A DNA stretch of 64,000 bases from Sympetrum striolatum (taxonomy: Eukaryota > Arthropoda > Insecta > Odonata > Libellulidae). The stretch spans positions 27,334,562 to 27,398,561 of the forward strand of contig OX388347.1 of assembly GCA_947579665.1 (NCBI GenBank). The letters run 5' to 3'. Both the position numbers and the translations under genes were made by a program. Positions 42,501 to 54,500 of this stretch are shown here, piece after piece. The stretch's first letter is position 1; every line of letters starts with the position of its first letter. A model generated the notes under the pieces. That model was not told where the DNA came from. It searched no databases and saw only the letters and a list, made by a program, of their open reading frames with translations.

Positions 42501-45500
42501 AGTTTCTACTAACTCTCTTTCTATGTCTCGACCATTTCCCGAAGTGCATTTCCTCAAGGGTGAGCTAACAGGCTGAAACCACAGCCCACACAGCATAGTG
42601 TACATACATGTTCCACAAACGATTTCCCCCAGATAGCCATTATGTCCGATAACCACGCAGCGGGATGACCCCCCACGAGGTAATCGAACATGAAGCACAC
42701 CACGGCGGCGCGAACTAGAAGAAGCGGGACTCTATTGTTTCTGATTTATCGATCGACGCTTTCACCACGACGTAAATCCCGCGGCGAATATTAGTAACGG
42801 CGTACACTCCACGGGGACCACTCGAGTTAGCCCAAATAAAATCTAAGAAGGAGGCCGAGATGCCGTGGAAACAAAAAAGATGCTTTTACTTTTTAATAAA
42901 CTGGACAACTGGTTTCGGCGTTAAGTTACCATCGTCTAATGTGCATTAAAACTAATCATAAAACAGGAAAATGGGTGGAAAACATGTGGAAAAGGTGACC
43001 ACGTGTCTCGAACAGTAAAAGCATTGTAGACATTAGTTTTTATTTTCTTCTTCTATTGTGCAATACGAAGGAATTCTTTTTGAACTCTGAAGAATATGAT
43101 CGGTGTTGTAATGGGGATTAACTGAGGATTGGTTTCAAATAACGCATATTGATTAAAAGTAGTTTTATGGGCATTTTATATTGATGGACTAGTGTTCATA
43201 GCATTAAGAATTCTGTATGGTGTTTATGATTTATGCATTTTTCTGTATTGATGAGTATTGTAACTGCCTAAAGGTGGTTTTTCGGTGGGTTCCCCTCCCT
43301 TCTAAAGAATTTTCAATTAATTTATTGTTCAAATATCTTATAAATTTACTTTATTTGTAACGTATAAGTGTACAAAACTATACCCACTGCCACCAGATCG
43401 TGAACCTACTTGCAGCATGAAATTTTCAATAATAATTGTGATACTAAAAGGCATACATTATATGTATCAATTGGGGAACGGCAAGAAAGAGAGGTGTAAG
43501 GAAGCGGGGTGGTTGGCAGTGTTGCCAATAGGAGTAATTGAGTGGGGTGAAAGGGCAGATTCTAGGTTGGAGAAAGATAATAGGGAAAGGTGCGCGTTAG
43601 TAAGAGCACAAACAGGAAAAGTGAAGCTGATTTCGAGTTGCTCGAGAGCACTGAGGCGAGAAACTTTGGAGTTCTAACTGCTAAATATCTGGAGAAAAAA
43701 TGTTATGAATGAAGTAGCTGTTTTCTAACTGATGATTCGATAAGTGGAAGGAGAAAGACTCAAGGATAATAGGATGTTCGTTAGAACAAGTGTTTAAATT
43801 TCTAGAAGATTGGCCGATATATATGGCATCGCAATCATCACAATTTAATTTCGAACCCCGGATCAGCAGTTCGATTGAAGTTTTTCCTTACATTTACTTT
43901 GAAATAATAGCTTTGCAAGAGGTGTATGGCATAGGGTGTAAAACACCAAATATCCCTATCCCTAATTACTGTTAACTTCTCTAATACTCTACGGTAAGAT
44001 AGAACAGGAGTAGCCATTCCTCCTATTTTTTCCTTATAACACTTTCTAGTTTTCTTCCGAAACGCTATTTTCTCGGATGAAAGAATCAGTAATCGCATCA
44101 AAGAGATCTGATTTGAAAAATTTTTCTAATGGTTTCCGTCTGTAGTCAAGTATTTTTTATCTTTAAGCAAATTCCGGCCGAAGGACACTATCATAGCCGA
44201 AACTTCGCCGTCTAACCTGAATTCTCCTTTAACAGGCCTAGCAGCTCTACGCTGATACTTCTCTAGTTCAGAGTCTAATCCTACTTAGAGAGCATCCCAA
44301 AACCAGAACAACATTCTAGGAGGGGAAAGTTCGTCCTTAGCCTTGGGTAGTAATTTCTTTTAACTATTTTATTTTGAAAATTAATTCACCCGATTCAATT
44401 AATTAATTCACCCGATGACTCGAGCAAGCAAGGGAGTAGGACCGTCTTTTTCGAGAATTGAGCGACGCTTGGGTTCGGAAACGAACTTGTGGATCAAAGA
44501 AATGAAGTTGCTGAGAGCGACCTTTTGTTCGAAGAGAGAAGTGGTTTTTCGCCGATTTTCGGCTTTGCGGCGCGTGTCTTTTGAAAGCGGCGGTGGCGGA
44601 AGATTGGATGGTATTTTGCTATAATCCGATTCGGAAGTTATTGGAGGGATCTCATCTCAGAGGGAATTTTTCGATAGCGAGTTTGGAATGTCGATGAGAA
44701 ATTTCCTGCCGCAAATCGTATGGAATTATTTTCATCGTATCGTATACAATTATAATCGTAGGGAATTATATTTCGAATATATTAATTTGACATGATCCTT
44801 AGAGATACAAAAGATAAGGGTCGATAAAAAGGTCAATAAGAATCTTATTACGGCAAGATTGAGAATAAAAAGCCTCTTCTTACACATAATCTGTCGTCTA
44901 TGATATAGTAAAAAATACATAACTAAAGTATAGGTAAATAGAAATAGGAAAGAAAACTTTAGAAGGAGCGGATGTAGAAAATACTAAAATATTATCTTAG
45001 GATTAAATTTCCCCTGCAGGAAAACATCCCAAAAAGAAGAGGGTGTGAAAAACTTACGCAAAGCCACTGATAGAACAAGCTAAAAGATGCAATGGAAACC
45101 AGAGTGTAACTTAGAAATTATAAAAGGAGAGAAACAGTAATAATGTTTTTATAAAATGAAATCACTAACTGGCAACATTGTAATCATCCGCCTTGCGAAA
45201 ACAATAAACAACCCGAAGGAAATTATTAATCAAGGCATCGAATAAAACATCCAAAAATTAAAATCTTTTGGAAAATGAAAAGTAGAAATATTCAATATAA
45301 AATGCACTCTTGAAAAATAATAGAAATCAAACGTAATAAATAGGACATATGAGAATATTCAACTGTGAAGTAAATATGGAAAATCAGCTAATACATATGA
45401 ATAATTTTGCAGCAGAATTAGTTTTTAATATACGTGATTAAATTTTCCACTATATTTCTGAAATTGCTTAGAATGTGGCACATTGGTCTTAATTAATGAG

Positions 45501-48500
45501 AAACGGAAAAATGCCGATCACTGCAAAGTCATCTTTCACTGTTTTTATTCTTTTTGGAGAGCAACTTTCTATTTTAAAAGAGGTATCTCATCCATCACAG
45601 AAATTAATTTTAAAATCGAAACGTGAACGGCAGTTGCGTAGATATTTCCACGTTCTAATTTTTTTCAATGCTTGTATTTAGATGGCTTATGATCATGCTT
45701 CATTGGTGCACCAACACACATGCATCACTTGATTTGGAACTTCTCATTTGAAATTTTCAGCCAAAACTCGCGGACTTGAATAATGGCATGGCATCATTTA
45801 TTTACTCGCTTCTTCCCTGCTTTATTTAGGCCACGCGTACCGGCGTGACGAAATTTAATAGAAGCTCAGCTCACAGTCGATTCGAAATATAAAGTACAAA
45901 TTTTGGAATTGTTTCGTGAGAGGAAAAATCGACAATCTGGTACATCTGGGGAAGACAGACCACAGAAAGTTGAGAATGTAAAGTCGATCGTTTTTGGCGA
46001 AATTTTCGACTGACGAGGAGTACGATTTATAAAACCCGTGTATGATTTCTTCGACGCAAAAAGCTTCTTCGTATTCCTTTGTAAGTTACAATTTCTTGCT
46101 TTTGATGTCTAGGTTGAGTCCCTTTTTACCTTAATCATGTGTTTATTCTACTCTAAGAATGTAAAACACTACGTTAGTTCATTTCTATTGACCCAAATAT
46201 TCTGTTGAAATTTGTATTACGCCGTTCGTCTGTCTTTACCTCAACACGCGCTAGTGAGTCTCTTTCATCGTAGTATCGTTAATTAAACCGATCATAATTA
46301 GCTTTTCGCGTCGGTTTATTTAGGTTTCCAGCCTTGACGGTCATTTGTCACTAGTGCGTTAATATAGGTACGCGAAAGGTAGGAAGAGCGTGGCATTGAT
46401 AGATATGCTTCTCTTCAGATTCATACGCCAAGGAATAGCATGATGAATGCATGAAAATATGCCAAAGTTCCGGCATATTTTCATGCATTAATTTTAGCTT
46501 AATTGAGGGTTTAACTTTCATTCCTTTCCCTCTTTTTCGTACTCAGCAATACTATAGACTTCTTTCCGAAGACTAAAATCAATGAATCCCGATTGAAAAT
46601 TGGAAATAAGTTCACTAATCATTGGAAATATGAACAATCGATACCCTTTGTCGCGACTACTTTTTCATCGGAAGTCGTGCGATATTTGTTTTCTCTTTCA
46701 TATTCAGATTCCTGTTCTTAAAAATTCACGGTTTTTGGCAATATGGTATCCAACCAACCATAGATATGAGTTGGGAGGAAAATTTTTCTCACAAGGACAA
46801 ACGAAATTTTTTAAAAGTGTTCCAATAATATGAGGGGAGATTCGCGCTAATTGCATCACTTCCCAAAACATGGCTTTTCCAAAATCACACCATTTCCTAA
46901 ATGTGGATATTCTAGTAAGGAATAATTAAATTGGTGAATGTAGAATTTACAGTATTTACTCTGGCCCACCTCAATTTAATTCGCCATCGGTACAGTAACA
47001 GCTGTTAAACCTGAGTTTAAGAACTGGACATTTTCTCTTTTGTTATATTCGGATTTTCACAGGGATATAGAATTACATAGGAATAGTCTTCAACTTAATT
47101 TCCATATAGTATATATAGTATTCATATCTTTTGTTTTGTTTAGTTGCATTACCACTGTGGTATGCTTACACGATTAGGTCGAGAAAATCAATCCTTAGAA
47201 AATAGCGATGGCTCCGAAACGGAACCAGGTAGCTAGTTAAAGTAAAACGGAGGAAGATTGGATAAAATGTGAAAAGAATTTATGGCAAATGGAACCCCGA
47301 GGACATTAATATGTGTATGATATATTAATAATCAACATTAATGGGTATATGTTATGTATAACTGCCTGTGAAAGTAACTTTTTCTCAAGGTCTAAAATTT
47401 GAATACAAGGTGTTATTGTAATTATAATGCAAAATAAAATATAATTTCCGAAAGAAATGCAAAATTTTTATTTGACATTGATACATTTTAATTCTCAATT
47501 CATCTATAAAAATGCTGTGCAAAGTTGGATACTCATTGCCTAAATTGCACCGCTGGATTTGAACTTTAATTTTTATTTGATATTTCTGTTTGAGATAAAA
47601 TTCTAAAAAATTTTCTAATGAAAAAAACTCATTCTTTTAAACTATAGGGTATTAAAATCTTAAGTTAATTTTTTAAAACAAAAGTCATTTATTTCCAAAA
47701 CGATTTAGATTCAGTTAACCTTCCTTAATTTCCTTGAAACTAAATGACTAGTGGTAGTTCCAGACTTAACCTTGAACCATATGACTTTGGACACAAGATA
47801 ATCAGAGGATAAAATTGATCTCTAACTAATTTGTGTTTTAATTTCTTAATATTTGTACAATTCTCGAGGAAATGGATTTCTAGTGGACCAATTAAGCAAT
47901 AAGAGTGTTAGGAGCGCCCGTTCAGTGATTGTGTTTGATTTTCTGCGACTCTCATCTTTTCATCTGCATTGTTTGTCGACCAAAGCTGGTCTTCCGCACG
48001 ATTATTTGCACTTCTATCCGTCTCTTTCCCTCTTTCCTGTGTAACAGGAACATTTTGGTCCACCACTAATGGCGCACTTACGAAGAAGGACATTAAAACG
48101 TTATAAATAAATTCTGAGTGTAAATCCCATGCTTTCTTCCTCGAGAAACTTTGTATAACTTTACTTTGGTCTCTAACTTAAATTGAATGACATAACTTGT
48201 GTTATGTTTCTCTAGAGATTATTTAATATTTTCTATGTACATGAACAGTTTGTTTGTACTACTTTGACGAGTAACGGGAAATGAAATGTTCAGATTGTTA
48301 AATAAATAATTCAAGCTTACGAAGATCACTGATAGAAACAGATATCAAAGTTTTTTAACTAATGTTAGTCTCATCTAGGATAACTTTTATGGTATAAAGT
48401 ACCTCTTTAAATATAGTCTAGTTCAGCCATAGTTGTCCGTAATACAATATGATTTATTACAGTTAAAGTTTTGGGTTTTTAATTTTAAAGATGAGTGCAT

Positions 48501-51500
48501 TACAGGAAGATAATTCACATGGCAATGCCAAAAGGGCTTTCAAATTTATGGAAAATGAGCTAGTTGCAAAATGCCTTAGCGAGTACAATATATATATAGT
48601 GATTAAGAAGAGATGTTCCAGAGTGACTGAATGTAAGATCGAATTGATTGTGAGAATCAGGGCATGAATAAATTAAGACAACGAAACAAACTATTAAACC
48701 AGAGAGAAGGTAATAAAAGAAACTAATTCGAAATGCACTTTTAAATTTCTAGGATTCTGTCTTGTTCGCCTTATCATTCAATTGGTAAATTCTCAAGATC
48801 CAAAGGAAGAATACAGATATCGAGATCCATTCAATATAAAAGATGAAAAATATGGTAAATTCTACACTTCAAAGCGAGTATTTACTGCAACGTCTTTAAT
48901 CTTCAGTGAGGAACTATAGCATCCTTAAGGAGCTCGAGCAAATTGATTTTCTTTTTTTTTTCAAATTTCTTTGATCAAATGTTAAGCGGACTGAAACACC
49001 CTCTCAACATTTATGCGTAATAAACAAATAACCGATAAGATTTAGTACATATGAGACGAGCTATGCCACGTGGCTAAGGAACAGTTAAAGTTATTGAATT
49101 AAAAACTGAAGATTCTTATTATCAGGTAAATATGGTTAGGAAGAGAGAATATTAATTCGAATTTTTCTTTTTAGTTGCGCTTGTGAAACTACACTGTCCT
49201 CGTTCTTATATTCTTCTGCCAATTTTATTTCTTTTAATATCTTTCCAAATAAAGCAGGCATGGAGAAATGTTTTACAATTCCTTATGGGTGCCTTGCATG
49301 AAACTCCCAGGAGACCGCAATGGGATGCGCGAGAGAAGTCGGATCATAAATTTTCCTTCTAATCTCAGTTCACCCTTGTTTTTCTTTTGAACTTAATCCA
49401 CCGCACCTTATCCTATGATTTCCCTAGAAAGTAGACTTTAATCCTTTAGTCGAACTTAACTTCCCTGAACTACGCTCCATCCCCACCCACCCTCAAACCG
49501 AAGCTGTCCTTCGGTGACCAGGTGCCCTTGATGTCCCTTAATTTGAAATCTCCGCCTTCGCCCGTCTGTCGACACCCTCTCATACATCTCCCTCTAACGC
49601 TTTTATTTATAAACCTCTCCTTTATATATTTCAGGAACTTTGGCGAGGCAACCTCAATTGGCCCGCCTGGCGGATCTTCGTGCTCTTCCTGTTCTTCCTC
49701 GTCTGTCCCCCGGTCTGGGTCTGGTTCACCCTCCCCCTCGGACACAAGTTCAACAAGATCCCCATAATCAAGTTCATGTCCTACCTCACCTCCCACATCT
49801 ACCTTATGCTCCTCTTGTCCCTCGTCGGCATAACCCCGATGCACGCCTTCGTAAGACCCAATCTCTTCCCTCACTGGTACGAATGGGCCCTTCTGGTCTG
49901 GTTCTCCGGCTTGCTGCTGTCCGAGTTGACGAACCCCAGCGATAAAAGCGGACTGGGTTGGATCAAGGTAAGAAACGGATCGATCGGTTTTTGTTTTCCT
50001 TCCCCCATTCTCCCCCTTTATCGCTAGTTCCATCATTCTCTTCCTAGCAAAGGATGATTAATTTCGTGCGGAAACGCAATGTTCTAAAGCGGGAGCGTCT
50101 TTTCCATCTCGTGCCCTTTATTTCTCTCGTAATTTTTCGGATGGCGCGGATGACCCAACAGAATCGTGTTTGCGCGATTACTCAGGGATCGTGATATTGA
50201 AAGGGCCGATTTAATTAAGCACGAGAGCAGTGTCTCACCGTTGAATGGGTGCCCCAAATGATAGTTTGAAACTGCAATGCGGGTCTTATTAATTTTTTAA
50301 TGAAATCAAATATTTTCAGACTTTCATCTCCGCTCTCGAACGAATCGTAGTCTTTTTAATAATTAATATATCATCACAACTGACGTCATTCCAACGTTAT
50401 ACGTAGTTTTTAGATGTTAGTAATACGATTATTTTAAAATTTGTCATGGAGCTGTTTTGTCTGCCTTCTCATTTCCTAGTACACGTAACGGTAAAGTAAA
50501 TTGCTTTGAATTCTTTGTTATTAGGCCGGACTTCGTGGAAAGCCATAATAAGAAATTAGTAAAGCACTTCGTAATTTCCACAATATTATTTATTTAAAAA
50601 ACGACCGGAGGATGGCGTTAGCCGAAACCGGTCGTTTTTTAAATAAATAATATTGTGGAAATTACGAAGTGCTTTACTAATTTCTTAAATTGCTTTGGTT
50701 AATCAATCTAAGACGTTGATAAAAATAAGTAAACTTTGATAAACATTCTAGAAATTCTATTGTTAAATAAACTACGATTTTCGAAGACATAAAAACATTA
50801 ATACTGTTTTGAGAGACTTGTCAAATTTTGGTAAAGCAAGCGTAACAACAAGAAATCAAACTTATTGACTGATTAAAATGAGAACTGCACGAGCGTCACA
50901 TGATAGTTTAGAGAGTCTACGAGTTCACTAACATATGTAAAATAACGCAATGCTGATGTTTTTCTTGAAATTGAAATGTGAAGAAAAAGGATTTGGTGCT
51001 TCTAAGAATTTCTGTCTGTTGTAGTAGTAGTAGTATTGTTAAAAGTGCTTCGACAGCTTAGGTCATTTCGCACATTGGCTCCCTCCGGGATTCGAACCCG
51101 GGATCGCTTTCACCAAAGGCAAATACTTCTGTCTGTTAAGTTGTTTTTAACAAAATAGAATTTTCCTATATACAACTTTTTATAAAGACTTCATCCTGCA
51201 AAACCTATTACTAAAATTTTATATTGGCATAAAACAAGTAGAAACTTACAACTACCTTGTAAAATTAAATAAGACAGAATTCCAGGAAAACGTCAGTACT
51301 GAGTATTCACAATTCTACTCAGCAAAAGAATATTGTCTAATACTTAAAATCCAATTCATATTTAATCGTAATTGATGATGACTGCTTGAGTGGTATGATC
51401 TACATGTAAGGCCATTTCCATAATTAATAATATTTTTTAAAAATCTTCTTAAATGTCAAGATTCTCGTGGAGAAATTAATCATTTTATTCCTCCGCTGAA

Positions 51501-54500
51501 AGTTTTTAAGTGTGAGGACAATTCTCCTTTGTGAACAGAAATGCTATGAATAGAGGTCGCATTATAGCTCCCTTTCTTAAATGGACACTTCTCTTATCGA
51601 TCATATGATTTCATTGTCTTTAGGGCTTTTTAAGGAACTGGAAATTAAGGTAACAATGGCAGTAACTTTAGAACGGCTGGCCTACTTTGCATCTAAAGTT
51701 GGTGTCTCAGTTCCATGAGATACGAAAGCACTTCAGCTGCAAAGTGCCAGTAATTAAATGTGAATTGAGCAAGTCATGGAATCTCTTGCCCAAGCTATTT
51801 TCGGTATCATTGCTTTTACTGCTCCATTGGAAGTCGCAAAGAGAAAAATGATCGTTCAATAGTTGTACCTACTGACGCACAGGAGCCAAATTTAGTTCTT
51901 ATTACACCAGCTGTATGCTCCTTTACTGGTTCCACGACTATAGGTTGACAGCAATTAGGTCGATGACAAAAGGTCGACGCCAATAGGACGCCGTGCCGAA
52001 AGCTCGATAGCCAAAGGGTCGACGTGGAAAAAGGTCGACAGCAAATAGATCGCCATACAAAAAGGTGGACAGCAAATAGGTCACCATACAAAATGGTCGA
52101 CCAACCCAATTCGACCCAACCAAACCTTTTTCCCGACCCATTTTGTCGACCTTTTTGTATGGCGAGCTTTTTCTCTGGCGACCTTTTTCTATGGCGGCCT
52201 TTTTCTATTGCGACCTATTTGCTGTCGACCCTTTGGCTATCGACCTTTTGGCACGGCGACCTATTGGCGTCGACCTTTTGTCGTCGACCTAATTGCTATC
52301 GACCTTTAGTCGTGATACCTCTTTACTATGTTCTTATCGTTCGTTAGTTTTATTTCGAGGTTTAAGTGAATTTGTTTTAAATGCAACCATTTATGTTTAC
52401 TTTGTTAGTGTCATCAATTATAACACCCGCATACTAGTAAAGGGAGTATATATAGCACCCTTGTACTAGTTATGATAATATCCAACGTCTACCATAGCAC
52501 TCTATTCAATACTAATTCTGAAATGCTGTCCTATTATGACCTGTTTAAAATATCAGTGCCTGATATTGAAGTGTTTGCCATTCTTAATGAAATAGTGTAA
52601 GAAAATTTAAAGAGTTGGTGCTGATATTCTGTTCTTTTATGAGACATCTATATATCATAATAACCTGTTGGTACATAGTAACTATATTAAGTTGGCTGGA
52701 AATTGTGTATGCCTGCCTCTATTAGCTCATCCGATAATATATTCGTTAGATGAGCGAAAGAAAACGAAAAATCATCGCCAACCATATAAAATTGTTTATT
52801 GTGTAATTTGTCAACCAAGGTATATTCAGGGTCTACCTGAAAATATCATATATTCTCTACAAATATTATTATTCTTTCTTTTATGTTATTTAAAGCTCAC
52901 TAATGCTCGCAGCGTCAATACGCATGGGAATAGTAATTTTACAAGCAAATGTTTCATTGACAGAACACATAATAAATTTGAAATTAGTATAAAATCAAAT
53001 TAATTTCCTATCTGTATAAAATTAATGTTTATTTGGAAGGCATCGATATAAAAAAATAAAGCCCACGGCTTTCAAAGTATTCGCTTCAGGCGCCTGGATG
53101 CCCTTAGCTGCTCCTGTGTTTCTCAGCTTTTATTAATTATGCGAATTTCCTTTGTGTCCATTTAGATTGCTGTGCTAGGGTTTGGGGTTTTGGGTGTGGC
53201 CCTGCACCTCCTGGGCCTGTTTTCGCTGGTATCTCGTCCATATTGGCCCGCCCTCATGTACCTCCGCAACCAACTGCTGGCCATCGCCTTCCTGCTTTCT
53301 TGCGTGCAGATCCTGGACTTCCTCTCGTTCCATCACCTCTTCGGTCCATGGGCGATCATCATCGGAGATTTGATGAAGGATCTCGGAAGATTCACCGTCG
53401 TCCTCTCCATTTTCATCTTCGGCTTCTCTATGCACGTCGTAGCGTTGAATCATCCGTTTGCGGAAGAAACTAAGCAGAAAAAACCGGTGGTCCAAAGCGG
53501 ACTATTCGTAGAACGTAAGTACATATTACCAATTTTTGCGAAAAGACTTGCATTCTTCGGTATCGTTGAACTAAGGCCTGGTATTGGTACCATCTATACT
53601 TATTTTTGTCAAAAAGGAAACTGTATAATGCAGTACAGTGCGTGATCTAAATTTTCACCAACGATAAATATATTGGAGTGCAAGACTGTTTTTGAATTTT
53701 GCGTAACATTTTGACAGACGAAATTCTGCAGATTTTAACATTTAAATCCAAAGTTCCTCACAATTACTGAATGTTAACCAAATATTTCTTCCCCTAAATA
53801 TATGGTAAAAATTATATACGAAGAATATAATACAAGTCTATTTTATTTTGAAATGCATTATTCTTATCCTAAGAAGTACACTGGCGAAATGTGACTCCAA
53901 GATGCATTGGACGTTCCAAGAATCGTTTTCGTGAACGATTGACGTGCATCAGAATCGTCTTAATTAGTTGTTAATTGAGTTAAAATTGAATCCAGTTTAT
54001 TGAAGTTAAATTAAAAATTGGGATTTTAGGATGTAAACAACATCCGATGGATTTTTTTTTCCTCAGGAGTTGGTTTGTGTATAATGCTGATTTCGATTCG
54101 ATTTTAGCGTACTTAGAAGACTGTTAAACTTTTATCAGAAAAAATATTAAATTATATCCGTGAGCATATCGTTTAGGAATATGCTAGTTCGAGTCTTTCT
54201 TCTTTATATTTTGTCCGCTATAATCCTCGGACCGCTTCTTGCCACAAATACTGTTCTGTTGTTGTGATATTTGAATCATAGCCAAGATCGTATTTCAGAG
54301 GCCATTATAATTTTCATCGGGAGAAAATGAATGTGTTTCCAGTAGATAAATTACTAGCCCTTGAAGTAAAGGAATGCGTTCTGTCGTTTCAGGAAATCGG
54401 ATCTGTTGGTGAATGGAATGGATCAATTCAAAGAATATGATTCACGATACGTTTATGGTTTTTAGGATAATTATCTGTTTTCTCGTTAGAATGGAGTTTC

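Larger units (their letters stand above)
33984..49634 (+). other. nompC: nompC intron, 15.7 kb, rich in repeats
   Basis: This is the largest intron and separates the cytoplasmic part from the channel core. Contents: dispersed GGAAAAC-type repeats (36947, 41216, 41868 minus, 44940), a LINE ORF1 fragment (38031-38500 minus), a decayed SINE (39250), a tRNA-like sequence (about 39968-40055 minus), a Penelope-like remnant (42900-44101 minus), an 18-bp hairpin (46446-46489) and a hammerhead-like core (47207-47220). The rest is AT-rich. A 133-codon minus ORF at 40422-40823 has no recognisable product. Confidence 0.88.
49968..53165 (+). other. nompC: nompC intron, 3.2 kb, with three mobile structures
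   Basis: The intron holds a perfect 59-bp inverted repeat (50550-50686), a 5'-truncated SINE (51010-51137) and a foldback element (51928-52320). The remaining sequence is AT-rich; the ORF 52668-53003 has no recognisable product. Confidence 0.9.

Noticed and set aside
49470..50036. 188-codon minus-strand ORF
   Set aside because: It is antisense to the pre-S1/S1/S2 exon of nompC and is explained by the codon use of that exon.
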